DNA of 64,000 nucleotides from Chenopodium formosanum (GCA_024500155.1 CM044858.1:33833786-33897785), one strand, 5' to 3'. Counted from the stretch's first letter, positions 46,816 through 58,380 are shown. Made by a program: numbers and translations. Notes: generated by a model not told the origin, from the letters alone.

Positions 46816-49800
46816 TCATACAACGGGCTTTAGCCCCATCTCTTCCGATGTTTCCAAAACTAGTTTTTTACATAGGCCTTTAGTTAACGGATCCGCAATG
46901 TTCTTTTCGGACTTTACATAGTCCAGTGATATCACCCCTTCAGACAACAAATTTCTGACGGCTTTATGCCTCAGACGGATGTGTCTCTTCTTCCCATTAT
47001 AGGCATGGTTGTGTGCAACAGCAATAGCAGCTTGCGAATCACAATGAAGTGCAACTGAAGGAGCTGGCTTCCCCCACAGTGGAATATCTGCAAGCATGTT
47101 CCTCAACCATTCTGCCTCATGACCTGCCAATTCAAGAGCAATAAACTCAGATTCCATAGTAGACATAGCAGTACAAGATTGCTTACAAGATTTCCAGGAT
47201 ACGGCTCCACCCCCAAGGGTGAAGACATAGCCACTAGTGGAGTTAACTTCATCATTATCGGATACCCAGTTGGCATCACAAAAACCCTCCAAAACTCCAG
47301 GAAATTTGGAGTAGTGCAAACCCCAATCCATAGTACCCTTAAGGTACCTAAGCAACCTCCTTAGAGCAATCCAATGATCACTGCTTGGATTATGAGTGTA
47401 CCTGCTCAACCTACTAACAGAATAAGCAATGTCAGGTCTAGTGTAGTTCATAAGAAACATAACACTACCAATAATTCTAGCATATTCAGACTGATTAACT
47501 GGATTACCATTATTTTTCTTTAAGTGGAAACTTGGGTCATAGGGAGTCTTAACTGGATCGACATTAAATGAGTCAAACTTTTTAAGAATTTTTTCAACAT
47601 AGTGTGACTGATTAAGACAGATGCCATTTGGAGTCCTTTTGATTTTTACTCCCAAAATCACATCTGCCTCACCCATGTCTTTCATTTCAAAGTTCGAACT
47701 CAAAAACTGTTTTGTCTCATTTACACGATCCAAGTCAGTCCCAAAAATCAACATATCATCCACATAAAGACAAATAATTACACAACCATGACTATCATGC
47801 TTAAAATAAACACAAGAGTCACCTTCATTAACATGAAAACCATTACCAGTCATAGTCTTATCGAATTTGTCATGCCATTGCTTTGGAGCTTGTTTAAGCC
47901 CATACAATGCCTTGACTAACTTACAAACCTTCTCCTCTTGTCCTGGAACAACGAACCCTTCAGGTTGGACCATGTAAATCTCCTCATCCAAGTCACCATT
48001 CAAAAAAGCAGTTTTGACATCCATTTGATGAACAACAAGACCAAAAATGCAAGCAAGAGCAATTAAAGTCCTAATGGTTGCAATTTTAGTAACAGGGGAG
48101 TAAGTATCAAAATAATCAATGCCAAACTTTTGAGTAAAACCCCTTACCACTATCCTTGCCTTATACTTGTCTATGGATCCATCGGCCTTTAATTTTTTCC
48201 GAAAGATCCATTTACAAGTAATGGGCTTACAACCTCTAGGAAGTTCAACCAATTCCCAAGTGTTATTATTGAGAATTGATTGTAATTCACTATCAATTGC
48301 TTCTTTCCAAAAAACAGCATCAACTGACCTCATTGCCTCATCATAGGTTCTTGGATCATCTTCCAAAACAAAAATATGCACAAAATCATCATCAATTAAG
48401 GAAGATTCAGATAAATAAGAAGTAATAAAATCAGGACCAAAACTATTTTCCTTTCTTGCCCTTTTGCTTCTCCTTGGCTCCAAAACAGAATCATCGTTAG
48501 TAATAGGAGCATTAGCAATAGGTAAACTAACAGAACTACTAGCATGCAATTCACTATCATTAGAAGGAGACATTTTCAAAGGAAAAATGTTCTCAAAGAA
48601 CTCAGCATCTCTTGCTTCAATGATATGACCACCTGCATAAGAGTTGTTAGCACCTTTAACAAAGAAACGATAAGCTGCACTTTGATAAGCATAGCCAATA
48701 AAAATAGCATCAACAGTTTTGGGACCAATTTTATCCCTCTTGAAACTAGGTATGCCTACTTTTGCTAGGCACCCCCACACTTTCAAGTATTTCAGGTTTG
48801 GCGCTCGACCTTTCCATATTTCGTATGGAGTCTTGTCAAGCTTCTTGTGAGGAACCCTGTTTAAAACATGACAAGCAGAAAGAATAGCCTCCCCCCACAT
48901 GTTATTAGGAAGCCCAGAACTAATAAGCATAGAATTCATCATATTCTTTAAAGTTCTATTTTTCCTTTCAGCTATACCGTTTTGTTCGGGTGAATAGGGA
49001 GCCGTCGTCTCATGAACAATGCCAAGTTGCTCACAAAATGCCTTAAGAGTGTCAGGGCTGTACTCACCACCCCTGTCACTCCTAACTCTCTTGATCTTTT
49101 TGTCTAACTGGTTTTCTACCTCAGCTTTATATTTGAGGAACATTTCCTCAGCTTCGTCCTTAGACCTGAGAAGATAAACCATGCAAAAGCGTGAACAATC
49201 ATCAACAAAAGTAATATAATACTTTTTACCCCCTCTACTTTCGTGATTATTAAAATCACCTAAGTCACTATGAACAAGTTCCAGTACTTCAGTCTGTCTA
49301 TCTACTGATTTAAATGGCTTTTTAGTAAATTTGGCTTCAACACAAACTTGACATTTCGAAAAATCAGTTTTAGAAAAACTTGGAATCAAATTTAAGTGTT
49401 TAAGCCTTTTAACAGAATCAAAATTAACGTGGCCTAATCTAGCATGCCATAAATCAATAGACTCAGCAATATAAGCAGAAGAAGTACTAGCATTCTTATT
49501 CATAGTGTCAATTTTAACATCAAGAGTAAAAAGCCCCCCATTACAAAAGCCCTTCCCCACAAATTCCCCATTGCGAGTAAGAACTAATCTATCAGAATCA
49601 AAGGAGAGCTTCAGTCCAGCTTTCATGAGCAAACTGCCAGAAATTAAATTCCTGCGCATTTCTGGAACATGCAAAACATTAGTGAGAGTAAGCAATTTTC
49701 CAGAAGTGAGAGTGAGAACGATCTTCCCTTTGCCTTGGATAGATGCAGAGGCTGAGTTGCCCATGAAGACATTTTCACCTTCAACCTTGTCATAGGTAGT

Positions 49801-50730
49801 GAACATGTCCTTGTTGGCGCAGATGTGTCTGGTAGCTCCAGTGTCAACAATCCACTCAGCAGCATTACCTGTAAAGTTAGCTTCTAAAACAACAGCAACA
49901 ATAACGTCAGAATCTTCAATAAGGTTTGCTTGACTTTGCCCATTCTTCTTCTTGACCCTGCAATCTCTAGCCCTGTGACCAGTCATACCACACTCATAAC
50001 AGATCCCCTTAAACTTGTACTTCTGAATTTTCCCATTAGGCTTAAGGTTACTGTTTTTGGCTTTGGACTGGTTGTTTGATTTGGGTTCAACAAGGTTGGC
50101 TTTGGCAGAAGAAGAGGAAGGGAAAACAGAAGGGGCTTTGTCTTTGATACGGTTTTCCTCCTCAATTTTGAGGTGGGCAGCAAGTTCCTCTAAGGTTAGG
50201 TCTTTCTTTTTGTGCATGAGTTGGTTACAAAAATCCTTCCAAGAGGGAGGGAGTTTCTCAATCAGAACAATAGCAAGGGTAGTATCACAAATAGACAGAC
50301 CTTCAGCAGCCATATTAATACAAACACTCTCATAGGCATGAATCTGATCAATAATAGGCTTATCATCAACAACTTGAAAACTTAACCACTTACTAACACA
50401 ATAACGTTTAGTACCAGCATCATCAGTTCCATATTTTTTCTCTAAAGCATCCCAAATATCCTTAGCATGATGAAAACCCATATAAATATCCAACAGACTA
50501 TTCGACATATAATGCAACAACATGCCCTTACAAGTTCTATCATCCTTAAAAAACTTAATCTCATATTCAGACAAATCATCTTTATCAACAGGTTCAACAA
50601 TATCATCAAGAACATATGCAACATCAATCTGCTCCAAATAAAAACGCATCCTAACAGCCCAACGTTTATAATTCTTTCCATCAAGAGGTTCTAGTTTAGA
50701 CATATCAGGAACAAGGAATTTGGAAGCCAT
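46816..50730 (-). CDS. Ty1-copia gag-pol polyprotein, 1304 aa, intact
   Basis: Carries everything for retrotransposition in one frame. Gag (residues about 1-240) is followed by zinc knuckle C244-X2-C247-X4-H252-X4-C257. The protease motif is VDTGA (D296). The integrase has zinc residues H429, H434, C460, C463 and catalytic D489, D552, E588 (D,D-35-E spacing). Reverse transcriptase starts near 807 (WKEAIDSEL) and includes QMDVKTAFLNGDL and YVDD (989-992). RNase H has D1152, E1193, D1231, D1280. Integrase before reverse transcriptase marks Ty1-copia. The ATG lies only 15 bp inside the 5' LTR, so the leader between LTR and Gag is unusually short. No disabling change seen. Confidence 0.96.
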   Translation of the reverse strand: MASKFLVPDMSKLEPLDGKNYKRWAVRMRFYLEQIDVAYVLDDIVEPVDKDDLSEYEIKFFKDDRTCKGMLLHYMSNSLLDIYMGFHHAKDIWDALEKKYGTDDAGTKRYCVSKWLSFQVVDDKPIIDQIHAYESVCINMAAEGLSICDTTLAIVLIEKLPPSWKDFCNQLMHKKKDLTLEELAAHLKIEEENRIKDKAPSVFPSSSSAKANLVEPKSNNQSKAKNSNLKPNGKIQKYKFKGICYECGMTGHRARDCRVKKKNGQSQANLIEDSDVIVAVVLEANFTGNAAEWIVDTGATRHICANKDMFTTYDKVEGENVFMGNSASASIQGKGKIVLTLTSGKLLTLTNVLHVPEMRRNLISGSLLMKAGLKLSFDSDRLVLTRNGEFVGKGFCNGGLFTLDVKIDTMNKNASTSSAYIAESIDLWHARLGHVNFDSVKRLKHLNLIPSFSKTDFSKCQVCVEAKFTKKPFKSVDRQTEVLELVHSDLGDFNNHESRGGKKYYITFVDDCSRFCMVYLLRSKDEAEEMFLKYKAEVENQLDKKIKRVRSDRGGEYSPDTLKAFCEQLGIVHETTAPYSPEQNGIAERKNRTLKNMMNSMLISSGLPNNMWGEAILSACHVLNRVPHKKLDKTPYEIWKGRAPNLKYLKVWGCLAKVGIPSFKRDKIGPKTVDAIFIGYAYQSAAYRFFVKGANNSYAGGHIIEARDAEFFENIFPLKMSPSNDSELHASSSVSLPIANAPITNDDSVLEPRRSKRARKENSFGPDFITSYLSESSLIDDDFVHIFVLEDDPRTYDEAMRSVDAVFWKEAIDSELQSILNNNTWELVELPRGCKPITCKWIFRKKLKADGSIDKYKARIVVRGFTQKFGIDYFDTYSPVTKIATIRTLIALACIFGLVVHQMDVKTAFLNGDLDEEIYMVQPEGFVVPGQEEKVCKLVKALYGLKQAPKQWHDKFDKTMTGNGFHVNEGDSCVYFKHDSHGCVIICLYVDDMLIFGTDLDRVNETKQFLSSNFEMKDMGEADVILGVKIKRTPNGICLNQSHYVEKILKKFDSFNVDPVKTPYDPSFHLKKNNGNPVNQSEYARIIGSVMFLMNYTRPDIAYSVSRLSRYTHNPSSDHWIALRRLLRYLKGTMDWGLHYSKFPGVLEGFCDANWVSDNDEVNSTSGYVFTLGGGAVSWKSCKQSCTAMSTMESEFIALELAGHEAEWLRNMLADIPLWGKPAPSVALHCDSQAAIAVAHNHAYNGKKRHIRLRHKAVRNLLSEGVISLDYVKSEKNIADPLTKGLCKKLVLETSEEMGLKPVV

Positions 50731-50745
50731 GATCGTCTTTTAGAT
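50731..50745 (-). promoter_or_regulatory. Putative, non-canonical primer-binding site of the copia element
   Basis: The minus strand between the 5' LTR and the Gag ATG reads atctaaaagacgatc. It does not match the usual tggtatcagagc initiator-Met site. Twelve bases (50732-50743) are exactly complementary to 50835-50846 inside the R-U5 part of the same LTR. Confidence 0.5.
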
Positions 50746-51581
50746 TGTTATACTAATAAGCAATAAACAGAAATAACTTATCTCTTGATGCGTGAACCAA
50801 ACTGACAATAGCCGCGTCGTGGAGAACCACTGACCTAAAAGACGATTCCGCGCTACCTCCCGGTGCAGTAGACAATTGCGGTCGCCCTCCAGGATAAGCA
50901 CGGCGCCGGAGTTTATGTGCACTCACAAACCCGACTGGAACTCAGAATACTTGCCCAGAAAACAGAACAGGAAGAACATGTGTTTAAATAATTTTAGAGA
51001 AGAGAGAAGACTGATTGTGTGTTGTATTTTGGCTGAGAAAACCACCGAATATTTATAGGGTGAAGAGGAAAAACGGGAAGCATAAAAGGTGGGAAGAACC
51101 TGGCCAAGAAGATGACCAGATTAATCTAGTCAGTCAACAAACGAGGCAAGAAACAAGGGAGTGAATTAATCAGCTAAAATCAAGGGATTAATGGCTGATT
51201 AATTCCCACAACAGTCAGAAAATCCCAACAGTCAAAAACGGATACTTGGAATATTCTGTTAACAAGAAAAAGGAAATAAAATTTCTCCAAAAAGATAACA
51301 AGGACCCACGCCCGCGCATCGCATTCCCCAAGACCCCAAGTCCCGAGGCCCGAGCCCGACCCGACCCGGCTCGGCTCGGCGCGCGCGCGCGCGCGTGTGT
51401 GTGTGTGGAGTAACACACACCTCCAACTTACTCAACTAAGTAGTGCTAAAGCACTACATTATAAAAACAAGGAAAAACCTTCCTCCCCAATCAATGTGGG
51501 ACTTTTCCCCTTCCATTGTTTTTCTCTCTCTCTCTCTTATTTTTTCCTAACACTCTAGCATTATATCAAGAACTTCCAACA
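50746..51581 (-). repeat. 5' LTR of the young copia element
   Basis: 836 bp, the same length as the 3' LTR. Differences are seen only at the positions equivalent to 45787-45788 and 46049. TATA box at 51050-51057. Confidence 0.95.
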
Positions 51582-52606
51582 TTAACAGTTAAGGCTTTCC
51601 AAGATTGGTGTCGGAGAGAGAGGCCAAATGTAGTATTTGTTATGGAGACTGAAATCGATTCGCGTAGATTGGAGTTAATTAGAAATAGATGTGGTTTTAC
51701 CGATGATTTGTGTATTAGTAGTGAAGGAAGGTCGGGGGGCTTGGGTTTGTGGTGGAAATACTGGAAGGTTAATATTTGTAGTTTTTCTATACATCATGTG
51801 TATAGGGAAGTGCTTAATGGTCATAATACTCCTTTTTGGAGATAAGCTGGGTTTTACCGATTGCAAATGAACTTGATGAACTTCGCAGACTTGAAGAATC
51901 CTATTGGCACGCGAGAGCCAGAGCTAATGATCTTCAACATGGGGATAAATATACCCAGTATTCCATCATAAAGCGAGTCAACGAAAGAAGAAAATAGGAT
52001 TGTGGAACTTTTTGATGATAATGGCTCATGGAAGACGTCGAAGATCGATATGACTAAAGTGATCTCTGATTATTTTAGTAGCCTTTTTGCCGCTGGAATG
52101 CCGAGTAATACGGAGGAGGCTTTAGTGGGTATTGAGCGAGTGGTTTCGGATGAAATGGGAGATATCCTTGACATGGAGTTGACGACGGAGGAAATAAAAG
52201 AAGCCTTATTTCAAATGCACCCAAATAAAGCTCTGGGACTGGATGGTATGTATGCTTTGTTTTTCTAGAAACTTTGGGAAATATTGGTGGTAATGTCGTC
52301 AGCTTTGAGAAAGCTTGGTGGAGAGGAGAAATTGATCTTTCATAGGTAAATAAAACTTGCATTGTTCTCATACCGAAATATGATGACCCGAAACACATAT
52401 TAGAATTTAGGCCTATTAGTTTAAGTAATGTGATCTTAAGATTATCTCTAAAACTCTTGCAAATAAACTAAAGCCTATGGTTGGTTTAATTATTTCAGAA
52501 AATCAGAGTGCATTGTGCCGAAACGTTTGATAACTGATAATGCTCTGGTTGCCTTTGAAATTTTTCATTCGATGAAGAGAAAGGGTGAGGGGAAAGATGG
52601 TTCTGT

Positions 52607-53503
52607 TAGGGGTGAGCATGGATCGGATATCCGTATCCGAAAATCTTGAATTTTAATATCCGTATCCGATCCGAAATGGTTCGGATATCCGAAAATCAAA
52701 TATCCGAAAAATTCGGATCGGATAACTCGGATATCCAATACCCGATCTTTTAATAATAATTTTTTTAAAAAAATTAAACTCATAATCATAAAAAACAACC
52801 CTGAAATTTCAGAATATATAACAATCAAAGTTAACACATACAATGAGAAATACTTACATCTAAAAACCCAGATTATTTTAACACTTACATACAAAATATA
52901 TCGTTTAAATCCTAAGTAAATCTGAAAAAAATATAAATCAGAAAAGGCTGAGTTTTTGAGACAGAGCTGCCGAGTTGCAGTTGGTGGAGCAACCGTGAGA
53001 GAGAGTCGTCGCTTATAAGTCGTCGTCGCTTAGGAGTCGCCGCTACCAGAGTAGGAAATGAAAATAGTTATACATATCTCAGTGAGTCAGTTTGGTGGGA
53101 GATCTAAGATAGTGGAATTTGATCTTTAAAAGTTTGAGATAGGAGCGAGGAAGGAGAACGAGAATAGGAGATAGGAAGGAGAGAGAGAGTGTGACAGTGG
53201 GGGGAGAGGAAAGTGGCGGTGTGTGTTGGGTGAATTTTGTGTTTTTAGGGCATGAATAAGGGTTTGGGCTTTTAGGTTTGGGCCTAAAAGTTGTTGAATG
53301 ACTTGAATCTTTTAGTAAAGTAAGTACTTATTTTCGGATATTTCGGATATTCGGATATCCGAAATCCAAAATTTCGATATCCGATATCCGAAATTTTTGG
53401 ATCGGATATTCGATCCGAAAATGTTTTCGGATCGGTTATACTAAATTTTCGGATCTAATGCGGATCGGATTTTCGGATTATCAGATAGTTTTGCTCAGCC
53501 CTA
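52607..53503. mobile_element. Non-autonomous hAT-type MITE with perfect 8-bp TSD
   Basis: Ends taggggtgagca / tgctcagcccta, 8-bp duplication ggttctgt (52599-52606 and 53504-53511). Both subterminal parts are arrays of ggatatccgaa. Excision would rejoin the LINE reverse-transcriptase reading at GSV-ALKLDMSK. Confidence 0.9.
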
Positions 53504-55868
53504 GGTTCTGTGGCTCTAAAGCTTGATATGAGCAAAGATTATGACAGGGTGGAGTGGGTGTTTATCGAGAAGGTGATGCTGCTGATGGGCTTCCGGGTAG
53601 CGTGGATTAATCGTATAATGCAATGCTTAACGAGTGTCTCTTTCTCGTTTAAGTATAATGGTAGTATCTCAGGGTGCCTTAATCCTACAATGCCGTATTT
53701 GTTTCTGGTTTGTGCTTAAGCTTTTTCTACTCTGATTGCTAAAGCTGCTTCAGAAAATTTGATTTATGGGGCTTGTGTTTGTAGGGGTGCCCCGAGGGTC
53801 TCTCACCTTTTCTTTGCGGATGATAGCATTTTATTTGCCAGAGCTAGCTTGCAAGAATGCTCTAAGATAGATGATATATTCAATATATATGAAAGAGCAT
53901 CTGACCAAAAAGTCAATCTAAGCAAGACGGAAGTAGCTTTTAGCAAATGTGTGGATCCGGAGAGAAGAAATATGATTGTTGAGACTCTTGGTGTTAGAGA
54001 GGTGGTTAGACATGAGAAGTATTTGGAGCTCCCTACTATTATTGGGAAATCAAAGAAGGCCGTATTCACTTGTCTCAAGGAACGAATTTGGAAGAAATTA
54101 CATGGGTGGAAAGAAAAATTGCTATCTCGTCCGAGGAAGAAAGTGTTGATAAAGGTCGTGGCTCAAGCGATCCCAACATATATGATGAGCATTTTCAAAA
54201 TTCTGGATGGTCTCATTGATGAAATTCAATCAATTTTAGCTTGTTTTTGGTGGGGTTCCGATGGTTCGAACAGCAAAATTCATTGGTACCGATGGGAGGA
54301 TCTTTGTCTTCCTAAGTCAATGGGTGGAATGGGTTTTAGGGATTTGAAATGCTTCAATCAAGCCCTCCTTGCTAAATAAGGGTGGCGTTTGTGTGGTTAA
54401 AATAACTCTCTGCTGCAAACAATTTTAAAGGTGAGATACTTTAAATATTCTTATTTTGTGGGGCAACAAGAGGTTTTGATCCTAGTTATACATGGAGGAG
54501 CATTTGGGGGCAAAATCCGTACTCCTTGAAGGTCTAAGGTGGAGGGTAGGGAATGGAAGTAGCATTAGAGCTTGGGATGATGCTTGGTTGATGGATAGTG
54601 ACTCACGCTCTACCCTGACACCCCAATTACTATGTGATATGATTTAAGGGTGAGTGAGCTTATTGATTTTGTTAATATGTGCTGGAAATCAAAGTTGATT
54701 GTTGATACTTTTACAAAGGAGGACTGCAGGGCAATTTTAAATATACCACTTCCGTGTTCATGGGAAAGAGACTCGAGATTTTGGGGGCCTACTAAAGATG
54801 CTATGTTTTCTATCAAATCTGCGTATTGGCTAGGGAGGATAGGAATGGTGAGAACTTGGGAATTGTTTCATGGAGATATGGAGCATGATCTATGGAGAGA
54901 AGTGTGGAACTTAGGAGGGCCACCGAAATTACATCACTTTGTCTAGAGAGCTTGTAAAGGCTCATTGGGGGTGATGGATAGATGTGATGTATGCTCGTCA
55001 CATTCGGCCAACAAGTGTGTGCTCGGTGTGTGGGTCTGCTAGAGAAACAATTCTCCATTCTCTATTTCATTGCAAGCATGTAGAAGCAATATGGCAGCAT
55101 AGTGGGAGGCAGTAGCTTATTTTGGAAGGACCATGCTCTTCTTTCCAGGATCTGTTTTGTTGGTTAATTGGCAAGCTGGACAAGGTGCAACTTCGTGAGT
55201 TCTTGTGCCTTGGGTGGGCTGCGTGGCACTGTGGGAACTAGGTAATATTTGATGGAGCAACTTATGTAAATGGGGTGATGATTGTTGCAGGTTTTATTAG
55301 GCTTTGTGAGGAGTAATGCTATGGTAGGAGGAAGAATTGCTACTCCAATTTCCTTCTCAAGAGCTGCTTGGTTACCGCCTAATTGAAGCTTCATTAAGGT
55401 CAATGTTGATGCTTATGTGTCGAAGGATGCTGGGGTGTGTTTGGGGGCTGTTATTAGGGATAAGGAGGCATGATTCTAATTGTGGAAGCTAGGAGAACAA
55501 CGTGCAAATGGGGGCCTGATCTGGCCGAGGCAGTTGATGCTAGGTCTGGTGTACAGCTTGCTAGAATTCTGGGCTATGCTAATGTGATTCTGGAATCTGA
55601 CTCTCTTACTACTGTGTGTGCCATCAGACAAAGACTGGAAGGGGCTGCTCCTTTATTTCTCTTTTATGAGAATATCTATAGAATGTGTGTTGATTTCGTT
55701 GATTTTGATTGTGTTCATGTTAGACGGGCGGGGAATATTGTTGCTCATCTTGTTGCAAGGTGGAATTTGGGTGATGCTTTTGAATGTATTCGTACGAACT
55801 CTATCCCCCAAAGTTTTATAACTTTTGTGGAGTTTAATTTAATAATATGATTCCCCGTGTTTGTCTTC

Positions 55869-55893
55869 AAAAAAAAAGGGGGGGGGGGGGGGG
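55869..55893. repeat. LINE poly(A) tail followed by a poly(G) run
   Basis: About nine A then about sixteen G. The G run overlaps the G-starting target duplication of the LINE, suggesting later slippage. Confidence 0.8.
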
Positions 55894-55901
55894 AGTACAT
55901 G

Positions 55902-56361
55902 GAGAATTGTGTGGACTTGAATATGATGTTACGACGTCGTGTAGGGGGGGTGTAGGGAGAGGTGGCTAGTCTTGGGTGCAGGGAAAAATTTGAGTTAATT
56001 TTGCACAAACCCCAATGTAAATTAAACCCACATGAATTCACTACTAGTTGCAAATTGGACTATACATAATTACAATATTACCCTTTCAATTACAAGTATA
56101 GTATATCTTTTTGTTATTTTATAGATTATTTATATCCAAATGCTCTATATTATTATTTCCTCTTTAATTTTTTTGTTGTGCGAAACTTGATTTTGTTTTT
56201 ATTAGTCACAATAAAAAAATTCCTTTAATTACTTATTGAAATAGAATTATATCAATGATTTTTTTTAATTTTATGATATTTGTATAATAATTAATACGGG
56301 GTATTAAGATAATAATGTACTTTACTACATATATGTCATGGTGTTTGTATAATTAGTAATA
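55902..56361. other. AT-rich spacer
   Basis: No gene or clear repeat. Confidence 0.45.
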
Positions 56362-56586
56362 CTTCCTCCATTTCTTTTTACTTGCAACACACCTTTTACG
56401 CATAAGGAGGTGATTAGTGAGGGTAAACGAGCGTTATTATCAATATAATTTTAACGCGGATTAAAGAAGGGTTAAGTATTTTTTTGTAAAAACTATTTTG
56501 AATTATTTGTCCATTTACATTATATAAACACGACCACAAAACACGTGCCACAAGGCTGTGTTGCAAGTACAAAGAAACGAAGAAAG
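56362..56586. mobile_element. Stowaway-type MITE
   Basis: Ends cttcctccatttctttttac / gtacaaagaaacgaagaaag with TA duplications (56360-56361 and 56587-56588). Confidence 0.85.
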
Positions 56587-56588
56587 TA

Positions 56589-57215
56589 TAAAGATAATTT
56601 AGCCCCCTTAAGTAAAATTGTTGAGATCCGCCTCTGATTGTTGGAGTTCAATCTTGGAGTTCAATCAATTCGAATAAGTTAGAAGCAACTGAAGGCTTTC
56701 CCAACAAATTTCGGCCAAAGGTAATTGGCTAATTGCTTGATTTATTAATTTGTCATGTTTTTTTTTATAGTTTATAAAAAATAATGGGTTTTTTTTTCTC
56801 CTTTTATAATTGGCAATTATATCTCAATTATGCAGCAATTATAGTTCAAAGTAGTGATTTAATGTGTCCCATGATTATCAATGCTACATTTACAAAAATG
56901 AAAAGAATTGATTTATAAATATATAATTAATAATTTCAATTCTTGCTATTTTGGTTGGGTGTCAATTGAATGCAATTCACATCTTCATTAATGATGTAGC
57001 AGCCATGGCAAATAAGGTGTTGCGGAGAGATTAATAGCCATGATCGTAGTTCACAAAGAGGAGAGAGAGAGAGGGTTTAATTTGAGGGATAATTGGAGGG
57101 AAAATAGAGTGAAATTAGAGAAAAAAAAAGGTGAATAGAAAAGAATGAGGCATGTGACACGCACATGCTTAGTCAACATCAAAAAGTGGCACTTAGTCAC
57201 CCTCAACAAAAAAAA
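56589..57215. other. Intergenic sequence between two Stowaway MITEs
   Basis: No supported gene; AT-rich with a GA-rich patch near 57058-57075. Confidence 0.45.
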
Positions 57216-57217
57216 TA

Positions 57218-57467
57218 CTTCCTCCGTTTTCTTTTAGATGCAACACACACTTTTTCACGGTATTTAAGAAATGTAGGGTTCACATGATATAATACACTTT
57301 AAAATGGGATGAGTGGTTGTTAGAAGTGTAATTTAGTGGACCATGTGCTTTAAATAAGGGAAATAGTATAGGTTTTCCCTAAAGTAATTTTCCTTTTATA
57401 GTGTGTTGCAAGTATTGTGACATTTCCTTTTTAGGGAAGTGTTGCAAGTAAAAGAAAACGAAGGAAG
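57218..57467. mobile_element. Stowaway-type MITE
   Basis: Ends cttcctccgttttcttttag / aaaagaaaacgaaggaag with TA duplications (57216-57217 and 57468-57469). Same subfamily as the element at 56362 (shared gcaacacac inner arm). Confidence 0.88.
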
Positions 57468-57600
57468 TAATAATTTGTAAACAAGTTTCTCTTAGCCAAA
57501 TAAATTTCAAAAGAGTTTTATGAACAAAAAAGTTGCTTTAAAAGGTTTTTCTGTACAAAATTTTCTTAAATATATCCTCACTAACTAACTTTATAGGAAG

Positions 57601-57791
57601 TATTATAAAATTCTCTTTTTGGACTTTAACTTATAATTTTCCTAAAATTTCGTACATGGAATATTTTTTTTTTTACGTAGTAAAAGAACTAACTATACTT
57701 TATATTAAAAAATTCTCTTTTTGGACCTTAATCTATGATTTTCCTAAAATTTTGTACATGAAGTATTTTTTTAACGTAGTAAAAGAAATTT
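57601..57791. repeat. Tandem duplication, period about 102 bp
   Basis: ttctctttttggac and the following sequence to acgtagtaaaagaa occur twice, starting at about 57611 and 57713, with scattered differences. Confidence 0.85.
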
Positions 57792-57815
57792 CGACGTGTG
57801 ATGAAATTCATGTAA

Positions 57816-57882
57816 GGGCCTCTGATCTACTGAACTAAACTAAACTAAACTAAATTGAACTTAAGAAAAAGAGAACAAGCCT
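57816..57882. mobile_element. Very short Tourist-type MITE
   Basis: 67 bp with ends gggcctctg / gagaacaagcct, taa on both sides (57813-57815 and 57883-57885), and a core of actaa pentamers, a decayed form of the GAACT array. Confidence 0.6.
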
Positions 57883-58380
57883 TAAGAAGGCTTCTTTTCT
57901 TTCATCCATCTATAATATAAACGGTACAATTTTTCATGTGCATAACGCCTATGAGTCTAGCACACCTCTAGTCAACTGATAATCTGGTACTTAGCAAACC
58001 ATATGCTATACTATTTTGGAATTACGGATAAAGAAGTAAAAACACAAAAGAGTATGGAGTAAAAACATGGAAAATCGAAAATGTACTGCTCGTAAACTAG
58101 ATGTGCACAATGTTCCTAAGGAAGGTTACAACTCCCTGCTAAACTGATGAGCCAGTCGGTCACATAGCCACAAAATACGAAGTACACAAACAGTATAAAT
58201 CGCAAGGTAAAATACCAATCCAATTTAACAATGGAAAAAAATCTAAAACAAACCACCCTTCTTAATAATTAACTAGTTACTTTTACAAGCAAAATTACCA
58301 AATAATGGCTCCAAGAAGACAACCAACAATGTAGCTTCCAAAATATACTCCATCTTACCAAAACAGAAAAAATAAAACAG

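Larger units (their letters stand above)
45425..51581 (-). mobile_element. Young, intact Ty1-copia LTR retrotransposon
   Basis: 6157 bp on the minus strand. Two 836-bp LTRs (45425-46260 and 50746-51581) start and end with TG...CA and differ at about three positions by eye. The 5-bp duplication ttaac lies at 45420-45424 and 51582-51586. The single polyprotein frame is undamaged. A polypurine tract (gtgggggat on the minus strand, 46261-46269) abuts the 3' LTR. The expected initiator-Met primer site is absent. LTR near-identity implies a very recent insertion. Confidence 0.95.
45378..55850 (+). pseudogene. LINE ORF2 remnant, split by copia and hAT insertions
   Basis: Begins MKILAWNYYGLGNPLTV at 45378. 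It is interrupted after codon 14 by the copia element and resumes at 51587 with VKAFQDWCRRERPNVVF and METEI. Endonuclease sequence then ends abruptly and jumps to RLEESYWHARARAN (about 51885). Reverse transcriptase blocks follow: HPNKALGLDGMYALFF (52217-52264), LDMSKDYDRVEW (53523-53558), HLFFADDSILFARA (about 53803-53844). An RNase H remnant (ESDSLTTVCAIR, HVRRAGNIVAHLVARW) ends at 55850. Numerous stops and frameshifts. Confidence 0.8.
43923..55888 (+). mobile_element. Decayed L1-type LINE, interrupted twice
   Basis: Flanked by a 13-bp duplication gggggagtgcatg (43910-43922) / gggggagtacatg (55889-55901) with one mismatch, and ending in a short A run (55869-55877) after ORF2. Removing the copia element (45425-51581) and the hAT MITE (52607-53503) leaves about 4.9 kb colinear with the LINE at 1419-7122. 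Many stops and frameshifts, and an internal deletion near 51845 in the endonuclease, show it is much older than that copy. Confidence 0.8.

Noticed and set aside
54610..55403. Minus-strand frames inside the second LINE
   Set aside because: Antisense shadows of decayed ORF2.
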